Of a stretch of DNA of 64,000 nucleotides, positions 8,539-16,855 are shown in pieces. Position 1 is the stretch's first letter; every line of letters starts with the position of its first letter. This DNA is from a bacterium (GTDB taxonomy: Bacteria > UBP15 > UBA6099): the NCBI GenBank assembly GCA_029564595.1, contig JAKQPS010000136.1, forward strand, positions 1 to 64,000. The letters are read 5' to 3'. The position numbers and the translations under genes were made by a program. Under the pieces are notes generated by a model, which saw only the letters and a program-made list of their open reading frames with translations, made no database searches and was not told the DNA's origin.

Positions 8539-9149
8539 ACATCGAGAAAATGAAAAACCAACTTGAAAAGTTGAATCAGGATATTGAGAGCGCGGGACAG
8601 GCCGAAAGCGAGGCTCGCATGGCTCTTGACGCGGCTGTTGACTTGTTGGCCGACGGCGGCTCCGGGGACAAGGTTGACGCGGCAAGGCGAACTCACGAAA
8701 AGACTTGCGACAGATTCTCCGCGCTTACCAGAAAACGCGACCGCTTACAGGCCGAAAGCGACCGGCTACAGGCTGGCATGGAGCGGCAAGCGAGGGCGGA
8801 CAGATTGAAAGAAATTCTCGGAAGCTATAAAACCGCATGGGCGCGAAAGACGGCCATTGTCGGCGCGCTGAAATTTGAGGGCGGCAACCGGGACGAAAGG
8901 CTCCGCGCAATGCAAGATGAAAGCAAGGCGCTCTCCGGTGAACTTCAAACAACCGAGACAGAGGCCGAGCAACTGGCGGTCGTACTAGGCGACGAAACTG
9001 TCAGAGCGACGTTGAACGAGTTGAAACAGCACAATTCAACCGAATCTGAAATCCGCGAGGCGTTGCTAGACTTCGGGATATTGGATTCATGGGCGGCGCG
9101 GAGCATCGAGCACACGCTCAAACATGGAGCTATTCCGTTGCGGCCATAA
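8535..9149 (+). CDS. Coiled-coil protein of unknown function
   Basis: 204 aa, almost wholly alpha-helical with long heptad stretches (residues 1-85 and 115-170), charged and soluble, with no recognised domain. Starts in an ATGA overlap with the preceding gene and is followed by an intrinsic terminator at 9229-9262, making it the last gene of the rep-ter operon. In phages this position often holds scaffold-like or head-related proteins; a scaffold or capsid-redirecting role is possible but only inferred. Confidence 0.55.
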   Translation: MNIEKMKNQLEKLNQDIESAGQAESEARMALDAAVDLLADGGSGDKVDAARRTHEKTCDRFSALTRKRDRLQAESDRLQAGMERQARADRLKEILGSYKTAWARKTAIVGALKFEGGNRDERLRAMQDESKALSGELQTTETEAEQLAVVLGDETVRATLNELKQHNSTESEIREALLDFGILDSWAARSIEHTLKHGAIPLRP

Positions 9150-9228
9150 CAAAGTTATCAACTTGCCGGGCGCATCGGCAACGACCGGCAGGCGGCTTTA
9201 AAATGTTTCCTTTCGTTTTTCTTTCGCG

Positions 9229-9262
9229 GGGCGGGTGAAGTCCGCCCGCCCTGCCCTTTTTT
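9229..9262 (+). terminator. Intrinsic terminator of the rep-ter operon
   Basis: GGGCGGG at 9229-9235 pairs with CCCGCCC at 9245-9251, followed within a few bases by a run of six T (9257-9262). Confidence 0.7.
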
Positions 9263-9463
9263 CAACAATATGCCGCAGAGGTTATTGATAAACGCCGAGA
9301 GACAAACGAAAGAGGCGCAAGGTGTGTGTTCTATCAACTATCTGCTAAAAACGCGTCAGGGGCGAACGTGGAGGGATGTATGCGGCTTACAGAGGCATAA
9401 AAACAATCAATAACGGCGGAATGAATCTTTTTTATGTGTCATGGGTTTGATTAAGGTGTGAAG

Positions 9464-9472
9464 TGATATAAT
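9464..9472 (+). promoter_or_regulatory. Extended -10 promoter for the cargo unit
   Basis: TGATATAAT is a perfect extended -10 (TGnTATAAT). A TTGATT lies at 9447-9452 but with a short 14-bp spacer. It sits 36 bp before the 44-aa gene and downstream of the operon terminator, so it probably starts a separate transcript for the right-hand cargo genes. The rest of 9263-9463 contains nothing that I can identify. Confidence 0.55.
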
Positions 9473-9507
9473 CGCCGAAAGACAATTTCAATAAACGGAG
9501 AGACGCC

Positions 9508-9642
9508 ATGACTAACGATGAACGCATTGAACGGATTGAACAGGAACTAGCGCGGCTGAAGCGGCTTGTGCGATGGTTGCCGGGAGCGACGTTGCTTGAT
9601 TGTATTGAGATAAATGGCACGTGTTTTTTAATTGCCCGTTAA
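9508..9642 (+). CDS. 44-aa small protein
   Basis: Short gene with a GGAG ribosome site seven bases before ATG and its own extended -10 promoter. The product starts with a charged amphipathic helix (MTNDERIERIEQELARLKRL) and ends in a hydrophobic segment with two cysteines. No family recognised. Promoter, ribosome site and start fit together, which supports a real gene. Confidence 0.5.
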   Translation: MTNDERIERIEQELARLKRLVRWLPGATLLDCIEINGTCFLIAR

Positions 9643-9734
9643 TATCGCAAGGAGCAATGACTGATGATTAATACTCTACCGAAATAGTGCCAACTCTTAT
9701 GTTAGGTCAATCTATAAACAACGGAAAGGAAGAT

Positions 9735-11078
9735 ATGGGCAAAAGGCGGTACAAAGAATACAAAAGAGATTCGGATTGGGAATCGTGTGGTTGTTTGTTT
9801 TACGCTGTTATATATTTCGTAATTGGTATATCGTTCATTTTTCAAGGAGATTTGAGTTTCATTGAATACATAGGCGCTATTGTGTGTTTATTGCCTATAA
9901 TTATTCTTTTATACTTTATAGTTACATCTCATTACAAAGATTCTCAAATAATAAAATATCTAGGAAATATATTTGGCAAATATCGGAATGAAAAAATAGA
10001 TAATCATAGAATTAACAGCCTAGATGCTAACAAAATACATTGCGACAGTCATTCGATTGTACAACTCCAAGATGATAATAGTAGTCAATTTATAGGAAAT
10101 GCAAATACTTCCGAAAGCAAGACAATAAATAAGCTGTCAAGCAATCAAGTAAAAGAACAGAATATTTATACAACAACAGAGCCAGCGCACACTCCAAATA
10201 AATATTATCAAATGACTATTTCTGACCGACCTACCAGTCAACTAGCGCAAAAAGTTGTAAAAAGCACTGTGGACAAGAATGCCGAAGTACAGGCAAGCGA
10301 TAAAAAGGTTTGTTCGCTTTGCAAATGGAGCAACAAGAAAGAAGCGAAATATTGCTCCTCATGCGGACATTGTTTTATTGAAACGATTCAAGACGGACTG
10401 AACCCACAAACGTCTATCAGTCATAAACCGGAATCCAAACACGCTACGGATAATGAAAAAGACATTTTAGAAAGGTGTCAGCATTTAATCGATGACTTCA
10501 GTAAAAACAACGCTAGAACTATAAAAGATGACACAAAGAAAATGAGCATCAGTTGTGCGAGTTGCGGTATTGCCCTGATAATTCCTGTGGCATCAAGGAA
10601 TAAAAGCATAAGATGTCCGAATTGCAAAAGTGTTTTTAAGATAGACTCAAATGACGATGAGTCTCCAAAAAAGACACAAGGCGAAATAAGAAACAAAAAC
10701 ATTGATGGTTATCTAGGCGGACAACAACCTAGAAAGGATATTGCATACACAAAAAAGGTTTCCGACACTATTGTAGCAGATGAAGCGCCCGAATCTTTTA
10801 TTGAGGGAAATGAGTTTGTATATTTTATTCAGAACAAGCAAACTAAATCCGTAAAAATCGGTTACGCACAAAATCCATACATTAGAAAAGACCAATTGCA
10901 AACAGGAAATGAGCATGAGCTTATTCTTTTAGGCTGTATTCGCGGAAATATGGATACTGAATCGAAATTACATAGTCTATTCAGCGGATACAGGTTATTG
11001 GGCGAGTGGTTTGCAATGAACCATGAGCTTGAGAAAGCCATCAAAGGACTAGTCCTGTTCTTGCCTAGCAAAGAATAG
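9735..11078 (+). CDS. Membrane-anchored zinc-ribbon protein with T5orf172 (GIY-YIG-like) domain
   Basis: 447 aa, starting at the ATG after GGAAAGGAAG. Domain order: a basic N-terminus; two hydrophobic helices (about 21-36 and 44-64); a long polar Asn/Ser/Lys-rich linker; zinc ribbon 1 (CSLC ... CSSCG, about 192-213); zinc ribbon 2 of MJ0042 type (CASCG ... CPNCK, about 272-293); and a C-terminal T5orf172/Mug113-type domain (EFVYFIQNKQTKSVKIGYA through LGEWFAM, about 360-435), a GIY-YIG-nuclease relative common in phage proteins. The gene is clearly AT-richer than the rep-ter genes. It lies between the 44-aa gene and the integrase, a classic cargo site. A nucleic-acid-cleaving interference protein is possible; enzymatic activity is not proven. 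Confidence 0.7.
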   Translation: MGKRRYKEYKRDSDWESCGCLFYAVIYFVIGISFIFQGDLSFIEYIGAIVCLLPIIILLYFIVTSHYKDSQIIKYLGNIFGKYRNEKIDNHRINSLDANKIHCDSHSIVQLQDDNSSQFIGNANTSESKTINKLSSNQVKEQNIYTTTEPAHTPNKYYQMTISDRPTSQLAQKVVKSTVDKNAEVQASDKKVCSLCKWSNKKEAKYCSSCGHCFIETIQDGLNPQTSISHKPESKHATDNEKDILERCQHLIDDFSKNNARTIKDDTKKMSISCASCGIALIIPVASRNKSIRCPNCKSVFKIDSNDDESPKKTQGEIRNKNIDGYLGGQQPRKDIAYTKKVSDTIVADEAPESFIEGNEFVYFIQNKQTKSVKIGYAQNPYIRKDQLQTGNEHELILLGCIRGNMDTESKLHSLFSGYRLLGEWFAMNHELEKAIKGLVLFLPSKE

Positions 11079-11143
11079 CAAAAGGGCGGGGATGAGAAGA
11101 TCGACGCGGTTGACTCCGGGCGGGGAATTTTGTATCCTATATG

Positions 11144-11223
11144 TGGGTAAACAAGTTGGCGTCAAAGGCACTGCTTTTTTTGGCCGTGTTTCCGTTACAA
11201 CGTCTTTGACGATTGTTTACCCA
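11144..11223. repeat. Long interrupted inverted repeat upstream of integrase
   Basis: TGGGTAAACAA at 11144-11154 and CGTCAAAG at 11160-11167 recur in reverse complement at 11213-11223 and 11202-11209. The arms face each other across a 34-bp T-rich centre. It lies in the 190-bp gap just before the integrase gene, where an operator for autoregulation, paired arm-type integrase sites or a stable RNA hairpin would be expected. Confidence 0.6.
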
Positions 11224-11267
11224 GCGGGAACCGGCCTTTTTATATTAAACGAAAGGGGAATCAGCAA

Positions 11268-12557
11268 ATGACAGATGAAAAGAACGCGGCGAAGCGAGGG
11301 CGCAAGGCAGGCTCCGAATCATCGGGAAGCTATGAGGCGCGAGGCGGCGGCGACGGGCTTTATAAGCGTTGCGATTGCGAATCATGGCGGCGTTGTAAAC
11401 ATTCATGGTGGATAACCGCCCATGTCGGCGGCGTTTACATCCGGGAAAGCGCGCATACCAACAACAAGACGATTGCAACCGAGATATTGAACACGCGCAA
11501 GGCCGACGCTCTCCGGGGCGCGGTCGGAATCAAGGGCGAAAGCAAGACGCGGTTTTTCGACTTGTGCTCGAAGTATCTGGACGCGACGCGGGATGAAAAA
11601 CGCTCACACGTTCGGGACTGTCAGTCCGTTGACACCATGAAAGCGTATTTTGGCAACCGGCGATTGAACGACATGGCGGGCAATGATTTACTTGTGCGCG
11701 GCTACATCAGGGCGCGCATGGCCGGAGAAATCGAGGCGAGCGGAAAGCAACGGCGACCAGTGACGCGAACGACAGTAAACCGCGACCTTGCCTTGCTGAA
11801 AACGATGTTCAACAAGGGCGTGGAGTGGGGACTTTGCGCGGGCGACAATCCAGTGAAGCGCGGAGCAATCGACCAACGAGCCGAATCAGAGGCGAAGCGG
11901 TTTGTTTTCCTTGAACCCGACGAAGTGACGGCTTATCTTGAAGCGGCGCGGAGCATCCCTCAATATTATCCGGTTGCGGCGACGGCGATTTATACGGGCA
12001 TGAGAAAATCTGAAATATTAGGGCTGACATGGGACAGGGTTGACTTGAACAATCGGACGATATATTTGGAGCGGACAAAAGGCGGCAAGCGGCGAGAGGT
12101 GAAAGCGCCGGAAAAGTTGACAGATATTTTTAAGGAATTAGAATCTATGAAGTCCGGCGGCCATGTTTTCATCAACAGGCTGAATAAACCTTATGAGGAC
12201 ATCAGGAAGTCACACGAAAGGGCGCTGGAAGCATCGGGGATAGAGCGTCGGCGTCTCGGACAATTCGACGCCATAAGCGACCCAGCGGAGAGAGCGGCGG
12301 CAATCAAGCGGAACCGCATCACGTTTCATACGCTCCGGCACACGTTCGGGACGTTGCTTGCGAAAGAGTGCAGAGACTTGAACATCGTCAAAAAGGCAAT
12401 GGGACACGCGAACATAGTCACAACCGAGAGATATAGTCATGTGTTGCCGGACGCGCACAGGGAAGCGGTCGAGGCTCTTTCACAGAGTTTGAATAATACC
12501 AAAATAAACACAGTAGTCGATTTTAGAGGGATGTCATCGAGTGAGGCGAGAGCATGA
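11268..12557 (+). CDS. int: Tyrosine recombinase/integrase
   Basis: 429-aa site-specific integrase that catalyses insertion and excision of the element at tRNA-Arg. An N-terminal basic, zinc-like region (CDCESWRRCKHSWW) is followed by a SAM-like core-binding domain and the catalytic domain: first Arg in TGMRKSEILGL (about 246), HTLRHTFG (about 353-360), GHANIVTTERYSH with the nucleophilic Tyr near 388. Good ribosome site GAAAGGGG. The gene ends 33 bp before the right attachment repeat, the normal place for an integrase acting on its own att site. Confidence 0.95.
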   Translation: MTDEKNAAKRGRKAGSESSGSYEARGGGDGLYKRCDCESWRRCKHSWWITAHVGGVYIRESAHTNNKTIATEILNTRKADALRGAVGIKGESKTRFFDLCSKYLDATRDEKRSHVRDCQSVDTMKAYFGNRRLNDMAGNDLLVRGYIRARMAGEIEASGKQRRPVTRTTVNRDLALLKTMFNKGVEWGLCAGDNPVKRGAIDQRAESEAKRFVFLEPDEVTAYLEAARSIPQYYPVAATAIYTGMRKSEILGLTWDRVDLNNRTIYLERTKGGKRREVKAPEKLTDIFKELESMKSGGHVFINRLNKPYEDIRKSHERALEASGIERRRLGQFDAISDPAERAAAIKRNRITFHTLRHTFGTLLAKECRDLNIVKKAMGHANIVTTERYSHVLPDAHREAVEALSQSLNNTKINTVVDFRGMSSSEARA

Positions 12558-12589
12558 AAGCCTCATTGATAAAGGAATATTTTGAGAAT

Positions 12590-12663
<74 letters not shown>

Positions 12664-12843
12664 TCAGATTCATATCTCCGCGCAAATCTTCTTCTTTCGT
12701 TTTCTTTGTGTTTTATTTCGCGTTGCGCGGAAAAATCAGGTTTATTGCGTCGTTCAAAACGCGGCTCTTCCACAAACACATCAAAGCTGTTTTGTGTTGA
12801 CTATGACATCTGCGCCGAAAAGCAGGAAACAGCGAGGCGGCGG

Positions 12844-13380
12844 TCACACCGGGAACGGCTTCTTGTTCTTAATTCGCTCGTAAAGGTCTTTGTATTTTGT
12901 TTTAGTGTTCATTTTTGCGATGAGGCCGCCCGCTATGCGCGCCGGCCAGTAAAGCTTCTTCATGTCGATAAGCTCCACCAGATTTCCGTCGGGGTCGCGC
13001 GTGAAGATAAAATCGGTTCCGAGGTTGCATTTGACGGGGCACACGAACTTGATCCCTTTTTCCTGCAGCTTCTTCATGACGGCGGGCAGGTTCTTGACGT
13101 CGAGCGCGAGGTGGGTGATGCCGGCGCGGTTCCATACGACGTCTTGATGCGGGCCGACGAGGGGGTCGAAGTTGAACAGTTCGACGAAACCGCCGTTGCC
13201 CGTCCGCAACAGAAAGAGCGTCACCTTGGTTTCCTCGCCGACGCCGTAGATGTCGCGCCTCTGGTCGAACGGCACGTCTATAGCCTCTAGCAACGGCAGG
13301 CCGAGAACATCGTGATAGAATTCCAGCGACTTCGTTATATCCGAGCAAGTGATTCCGACCTGAGCCAGCGACCGCACCAT
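12844..13380 (-). CDS. VOC-family protein (glyoxalase / methylmalonyl-CoA epimerase-like)
   Basis: 178-aa protein of the vicinal-oxygen-chelate fold, with two beta-alpha-beta-beta-beta modules. The second module's metal ligands are visible (THLALDV His; NLVELID Glu), and FVELFNF supplies the Glu of the first module. The usual first-module His (HVGITV) is Gln here (QVGITCSD), so metal chemistry may differ from glyoxalase I or epimerase. A basic C-terminal tail of ~30 residues extends past the fold. Divergently transcribed from ilvD. Exact substrate unknown. The 180 bp between this gene and tRNA-Arg show nothing recognisable. Confidence 0.8.
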   Translation of the reverse strand: MVRSLAQVGITCSDITKSLEFYHDVLGLPLLEAIDVPFDQRRDIYGVGEETKVTLFLLRTGNGGFVELFNFDPLVGPHQDVVWNRAGITHLALDVKNLPAVMKKLQEKGIKFVCPVKCNLGTDFIFTRDPDGNLVELIDMKKLYWPARIAGGLIAKMNTKTKYKDLYERIKNKKPFPV

Positions 13381-13456
13381 AGCGCGCGCCTCCTTTGCGT
13401 CTTTGTTCGCGGATATTATAGCTCAAAACAGGAATTTCAACATGCGAGGCGCTTGT

Positions 13457-13485
13457 TTGACTTTTAATTTTCGTTGTCCTATCAT
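13457..13485 (+). promoter_or_regulatory. Sigma70-type promoter of ilvD
   Basis: TTGACT (13457-13462), 17-bp spacer, TATCAT (13480-13485), 37 bp before the ilvD start. Confidence 0.7.
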
Positions 13486-13521
13486 CAAAAAGTCCATTGT
13501 TTTGAGAGGAGAGACAAGGTT

Positions 13522-15189
13522 ATGAAAAGCGACTCAGTGAAAAAAGGAATCGAGAAAGCTCCGCACCGCTCGCTGTTCAAGGCGCTCGGACTTACCGACG
13601 AGGAAATCAGCCGCCCGCTGGTGGGCGTCATAAATTCAGCAAACGAAATAATCCCCGGCCACATACACCTGAACACGGTGACGGAAGCGGTCAAATCGGG
13701 AATCAGGATGGCAGGCGGCACTCCGATCGAGTTCGGCTGCATCGGCGTCTGCGACGGAATCGCCATGAACCACATCGGGATGAAGTATTCGCTGGCGAGC
13801 CGGGAACTGATAGCGGACTCGGTGGAAGTGATGGCGACGGCGCACGCGTTCGACGCGCTGGTGGCGGTGACCGCATGCGACAAGATAACGCCGGGAATGA
13901 TGATGGCGCTCATCAGGATGGACCTGCCGAGCATAGTGGTGAACGGCGGGCCGATGCTTCCCGGCAAGCTGGGCGGCAGGAGCCTCGACCTGATAGACGT
14001 CTTCGAGGCGGTCGGTCAGGTAAAAACGGGGAAGATGAATGAATGCGAGTTGAACGCGCTCGAAGACGCGGCGTGTCCGGGCTGCGGCTCATGCGCGGGG
14101 ATGTTTACAGCCAACTCGATGGCGTGCCTTACTGAGGCCCTCGGGATGGCGCTGCCGGGCAACGGGACGGCCCCGGCGGTCAGCGCGGAGCGCGTCAGGC
14201 TCGCCAGACGCTCCGGCATCGCCGTCATGGAGTTGCTTAAACGCGATATCAGGCCTTCGGCCATAATAAACGAAAAGAGTTTCGCCAACGCGCTGGCGGT
14301 AGATATGGCTCTCGGCTGCTCCACAAACACAGTGCTGCATGTTCTGGCTCTGGCTCAGGAGGCGGGCGCAAAGGTGACCATGAAAACTATCGACGCGGTC
14401 GGCGCGCGCGTCCCCAACCTGTGCAGGCTCCGCCCCGGCGGAACTCACTATCTGTCCGAGCTTCACGAGGCCGGCGGCGTCCACGCCGTCATGAACGAGC
14501 TTGCAAAAGCCGGAGCGCTCCAACTAGACGTCGTCACAGCGACCGGCAAAAAGCTTTCCGCCAACATCAAGAATGCGAAGGTTCTCGACCGCAATGTGAT
14601 AAGGCCAATAACAGAGCCGCACACGGCGACTGGCGGGCTGACCGTGCTGTGGGGCAACCTCGCGCCCGAAGGCTGCGTCGTGAAAAGCAGCGCCGTGGCC
14701 CCGTCCATGATGAAACGCAGAGGGCGCGCCCGCGTGTTCGACTCCGAAGAAACAGCTTACGCAGCCATTCTCGGCGGGAAGATCAAGCCCGGCGACGTGG
14801 TGGTGATAAGATACGAAGGCCCCAAAGGCGGGCCGGGGATGCGCGAGATGCTTTCTCCCACCAGCGCGGTGGTCGGCATGGGACTCGGCGAGGAAGTCTC
14901 ACTGATTACCGACGGGCGCTTCAGCGGCGGAACCCGCGGCGCCGCCTTCGGCCATGTCTCCCCGGAAGCCGCTTCCGGCGGCCCCATAGCTCTCGTCAAA
15001 GAGGGCGACGTCATATCCTACGACATTCCGGCAAAGAAGATATCGCTCGAAGTTCCGGCTGCTGAGTTGAAAAAACGCGCCGCAAAATTCAAGCCGCCAG
15101 CCAAGAAAATCAAATCCGGATACCTCGGCAGGTACGCCGACATCGTGCAATCGGCGCACCTCGGAGCGACGCTCAAGCAGCCCAAATAG
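13522..15189 (+). CDS. ilvD: Dihydroxy-acid dehydratase
   Basis: 555 aa, the standard IlvD length, using the ATG after GAGAGGAGAGACAAGG. Cytoplasmic Fe-S dehydratase that turns 2,3-dihydroxy-isovalerate (and the methylvalerate analogue) into the 2-keto acids for valine, isoleucine and leucine. Diagnostic parts: [26 protein letters not shown] with a cluster cysteine, [16 protein letters not shown] with further ligands, and the C-terminal [11 protein letters not shown] signature. No other ilv genes are adjacent, so it is a stand-alone unit with its own promoter. Confidence 0.97.
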   Translation: MKSDSVKKGIEKAPHRSLFKALGLTDEEISRPLVGVINSANEIIPGHIHLNTVTEAVKSGIRMAGGTPIEFGCIGVCDGIAMNHIGMKYSLASRELIADSVEVMATAHAFDALVAVTACDKITPGMMMALIRMDLPSIVVNGGPMLPGKLGGRSLDLIDVFEAVGQVKTGKMNECELNALEDAACPGCGSCAGMFTANSMACLTEALGMALPGNGTAPAVSAERVRLARRSGIAVMELLKRDIRPSAIINEKSFANALAVDMALGCSTNTVLHVLALAQEAGAKVTMKTIDAVGARVPNLCRLRPGGTHYLSELHEAGGVHAVMNELAKAGALQLDVVTATGKKLSANIKNAKVLDRNVIRPITEPHTATGGLTVLWGNLAPEGCVVKSSAVAPSMMKRRGRARVFDSEETAYAAILGGKIKPGDVVVIRYEGPKGGPGMREMLSPTSAVVGMGLGEEVSLITDGRFSGGTRGAAFGHVSPEAASGGPIALVKEGDVISYDIPAKKISLEVPAAELKKRAAKFKPPAKKIKSGYLGRYADIVQSAHLGATLKQPK

Positions 15190-15255
15190 CGGCGTTCTTT
15201 ACCGCAACAATTATGACGTCCGGCGAACACGCGCGCGGGCAAAGCCCCGCGCGGG

Positions 15256-15284
15256 TTGATTCCGCCCGGCTTTAGTCCTATCAT
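15256..15284 (+). promoter_or_regulatory. Sigma70-type promoter of MATE gene
   Basis: TTGATT (15256-15261), 17-bp spacer, TATCAT (15279-15284), very similar to the ilvD promoter. The predicted transcript start near 15291 leaves a ~36-nt leader to the ATG at 15327. Confidence 0.6.
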
Positions 15285-15326
15285 ATTCCGGGTTTGCAGG
15301 GAGGGAGCGGCGCGCCGCTCTGGATT

Positions 15327-16742
15327 ATGGAAGGCTTCTCCGAAAAGAAACACAAGAGCGTCGTCCCCGGCGGCGTGGCGGAACTTTCGTTCATCGCCCT
15401 GCCGATGGTTGTTTCCGCTGGATGCGACACGGCGATGATTTTCATCGACCGGCTTTTCCTGTCGCGTCTGGGGCCGGAGCAGATGAACGCGGCCCTCGGC
15501 GGCGGCGTCGCCAGTTTCATGCTGCTCACGTTCTTCATCGGCCTCACCGGGTATTCAACCGCCCTCGTGGCGCAGTACCTCGGCTCAGGGATGAAACGGA
15601 AATGCCCGGTTGTCATCACTCAGTCGATGATAGTGTGCGCGGCGGCGTATCCGCTTCTGCTCGCTCTGCGGCCGCTCGGGCCGTGGATGTTCGCCAAGTC
15701 GGGCATCGACCCGGCGCAACTCGCCTCCCAATCGCTGTACTTCAACATCCTAGTTAACGCGTCCATCGTCGGGCTGGCCAGAAGCGCCTTGAGCTGCTTC
15801 TTCTCCGGCGTCGGCAGAACCCGCGTCGTAATGATTTCCACCCTCGTGTCGATGGCGGTCAACGTCTGCGCTAACTATGTGTTGATATTCGGCAAATTCG
15901 GTTTCCCCGCGATGGGAATCAGAGGGGCGGCGTACGGCACAGTCCTCGGCGGCGCGTGCGGCGTGGCCGTCCTCGCCTTCGCCTACTTCGGAGCGAAAAA
16001 CCGCGCCGAGTTCGGCGTGGGCCGCTCGTTCTTCTTCGACGCTGAAGCGATGACGAAACTGTGGAGGTTCGGATCGCCCGCCGGGTTCGAGTTCCTTCTC
16101 AACATGACCGCCTTCAACGCGATGATACTCATGTTCCACTCTCGCGGCCCCGTCGCCGCAACCGCCGCCACCGTCCTTTTCAACTGGGACTTGGTGGCGT
16201 TCGTCCCGCTCGTGGGAATGGAGATAGGCGTCACCAGCTTAGTCGGCAGATACATGGGCGCGGGCAAGCCCGACATCGCCCACCGCTCCGCCATGTCTGG
16301 CATCAAAATCGGATGCATATATTCCGCCGTCATGCTTGCGCTGTTCGCCGGATTCCCGGAAACGCTCGTCGGAGTTTTCAGGCCGATTGCCGGAGACCCC
16401 GTGTTCGACGCCGCAGCCCCCACCGCCGCGTTCATGATCCGATTAGCCGCCGTTTACGTCACCATCGAGGCCGCGGTGCTTGTCCTCATGGGCGCGTTGC
16501 GCGGCGCGGGCGACACATTCTTCGCCATGCTCATCTCCGTCGCGACGCACTGGATACTCGTGCCTACGCTGTACATCATGCTGCATGTGATGAACACAAG
16601 CGTGGAAGCCGCATGGGTCGCCCTCGTCTCCGTTTTCATGGTGTTCAGCCTAGCAATTTACCTCAGATACAGAAGCGGCAAATGGCGCGAGATCAAAGTC
16701 GTCTCCGCCCCCTCCGCCCCGCCCCCCTTCCCCGCTGATTAA
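15327..16742 (+). CDS. MATE-family efflux transporter
   Basis: 471-aa inner-membrane protein with about 12 hydrophobic helices arranged as two related six-helix halves, as in Na+- or H+-coupled multidrug/toxin extrusion pumps. Typical pieces: VAELSFIALPMVVSAGCDT, ALGGGVASFMLL, NYVLIFGKFGFPAMGIRGAA and the mirrored MGAGKPDIAHRSAMSG in the second half. The ATG at 15327 is chosen; a TTG at 15294 in the same frame would start at the transcription start. The substrate cannot be told. A weak hairpin (AACCG/CGGTT) and T-run at about 16740-16762 may end the transcript. Confidence 0.9.
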   Translation: MEGFSEKKHKSVVPGGVAELSFIALPMVVSAGCDTAMIFIDRLFLSRLGPEQMNAALGGGVASFMLLTFFIGLTGYSTALVAQYLGSGMKRKCPVVITQSMIVCAAAYPLLLALRPLGPWMFAKSGIDPAQLASQSLYFNILVNASIVGLARSALSCFFSGVGRTRVVMISTLVSMAVNVCANYVLIFGKFGFPAMGIRGAAYGTVLGGACGVAVLAFAYFGAKNRAEFGVGRSFFFDAEAMTKLWRFGSPAGFEFLLNMTAFNAMILMFHSRGPVAATAATVLFNWDLVAFVPLVGMEIGVTSLVGRYMGAGKPDIAHRSAMSGIKIGCIYSAVMLALFAGFPETLVGVFRPIAGDPVFDAAAPTAAFMIRLAAVYVTIEAAVLVLMGALRGAGDTFFAMLISVATHWILVPTLYIMLHVMNTSVEAAWVALVSVFMVFSLAIYLRYRSGKWREIKVVSAPSAPPPFPAD

Positions 16743-16790
16743 CCGACCCGCCGGTTGTTTTTATCAAACCGCAACATGCAATCGCTCTTA

Positions 16791-16819
16791 TTGCCAATGC
16801 TATTTTCGCATGATATACT
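16791..16819 (+). promoter_or_regulatory. Promoter of the DUF3160-CapA pair
   Basis: TTGCCA (16791-16796), 17-bp spacer, TATACT (16814-16819), 36 bp before the start; AAAGGA ribosome site follows. Confidence 0.6.
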
Positions 16820-16855
16820 GTCGGCATTGATGAAATTTCTTTAAAGGAAACTAAC

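Noticed and set aside
11144-11223. Retron-like msr/msd hairpin
   Set aside because: There is no reverse transcriptase gene nearby; the inverted repeat fits operator or arm-site binding better.
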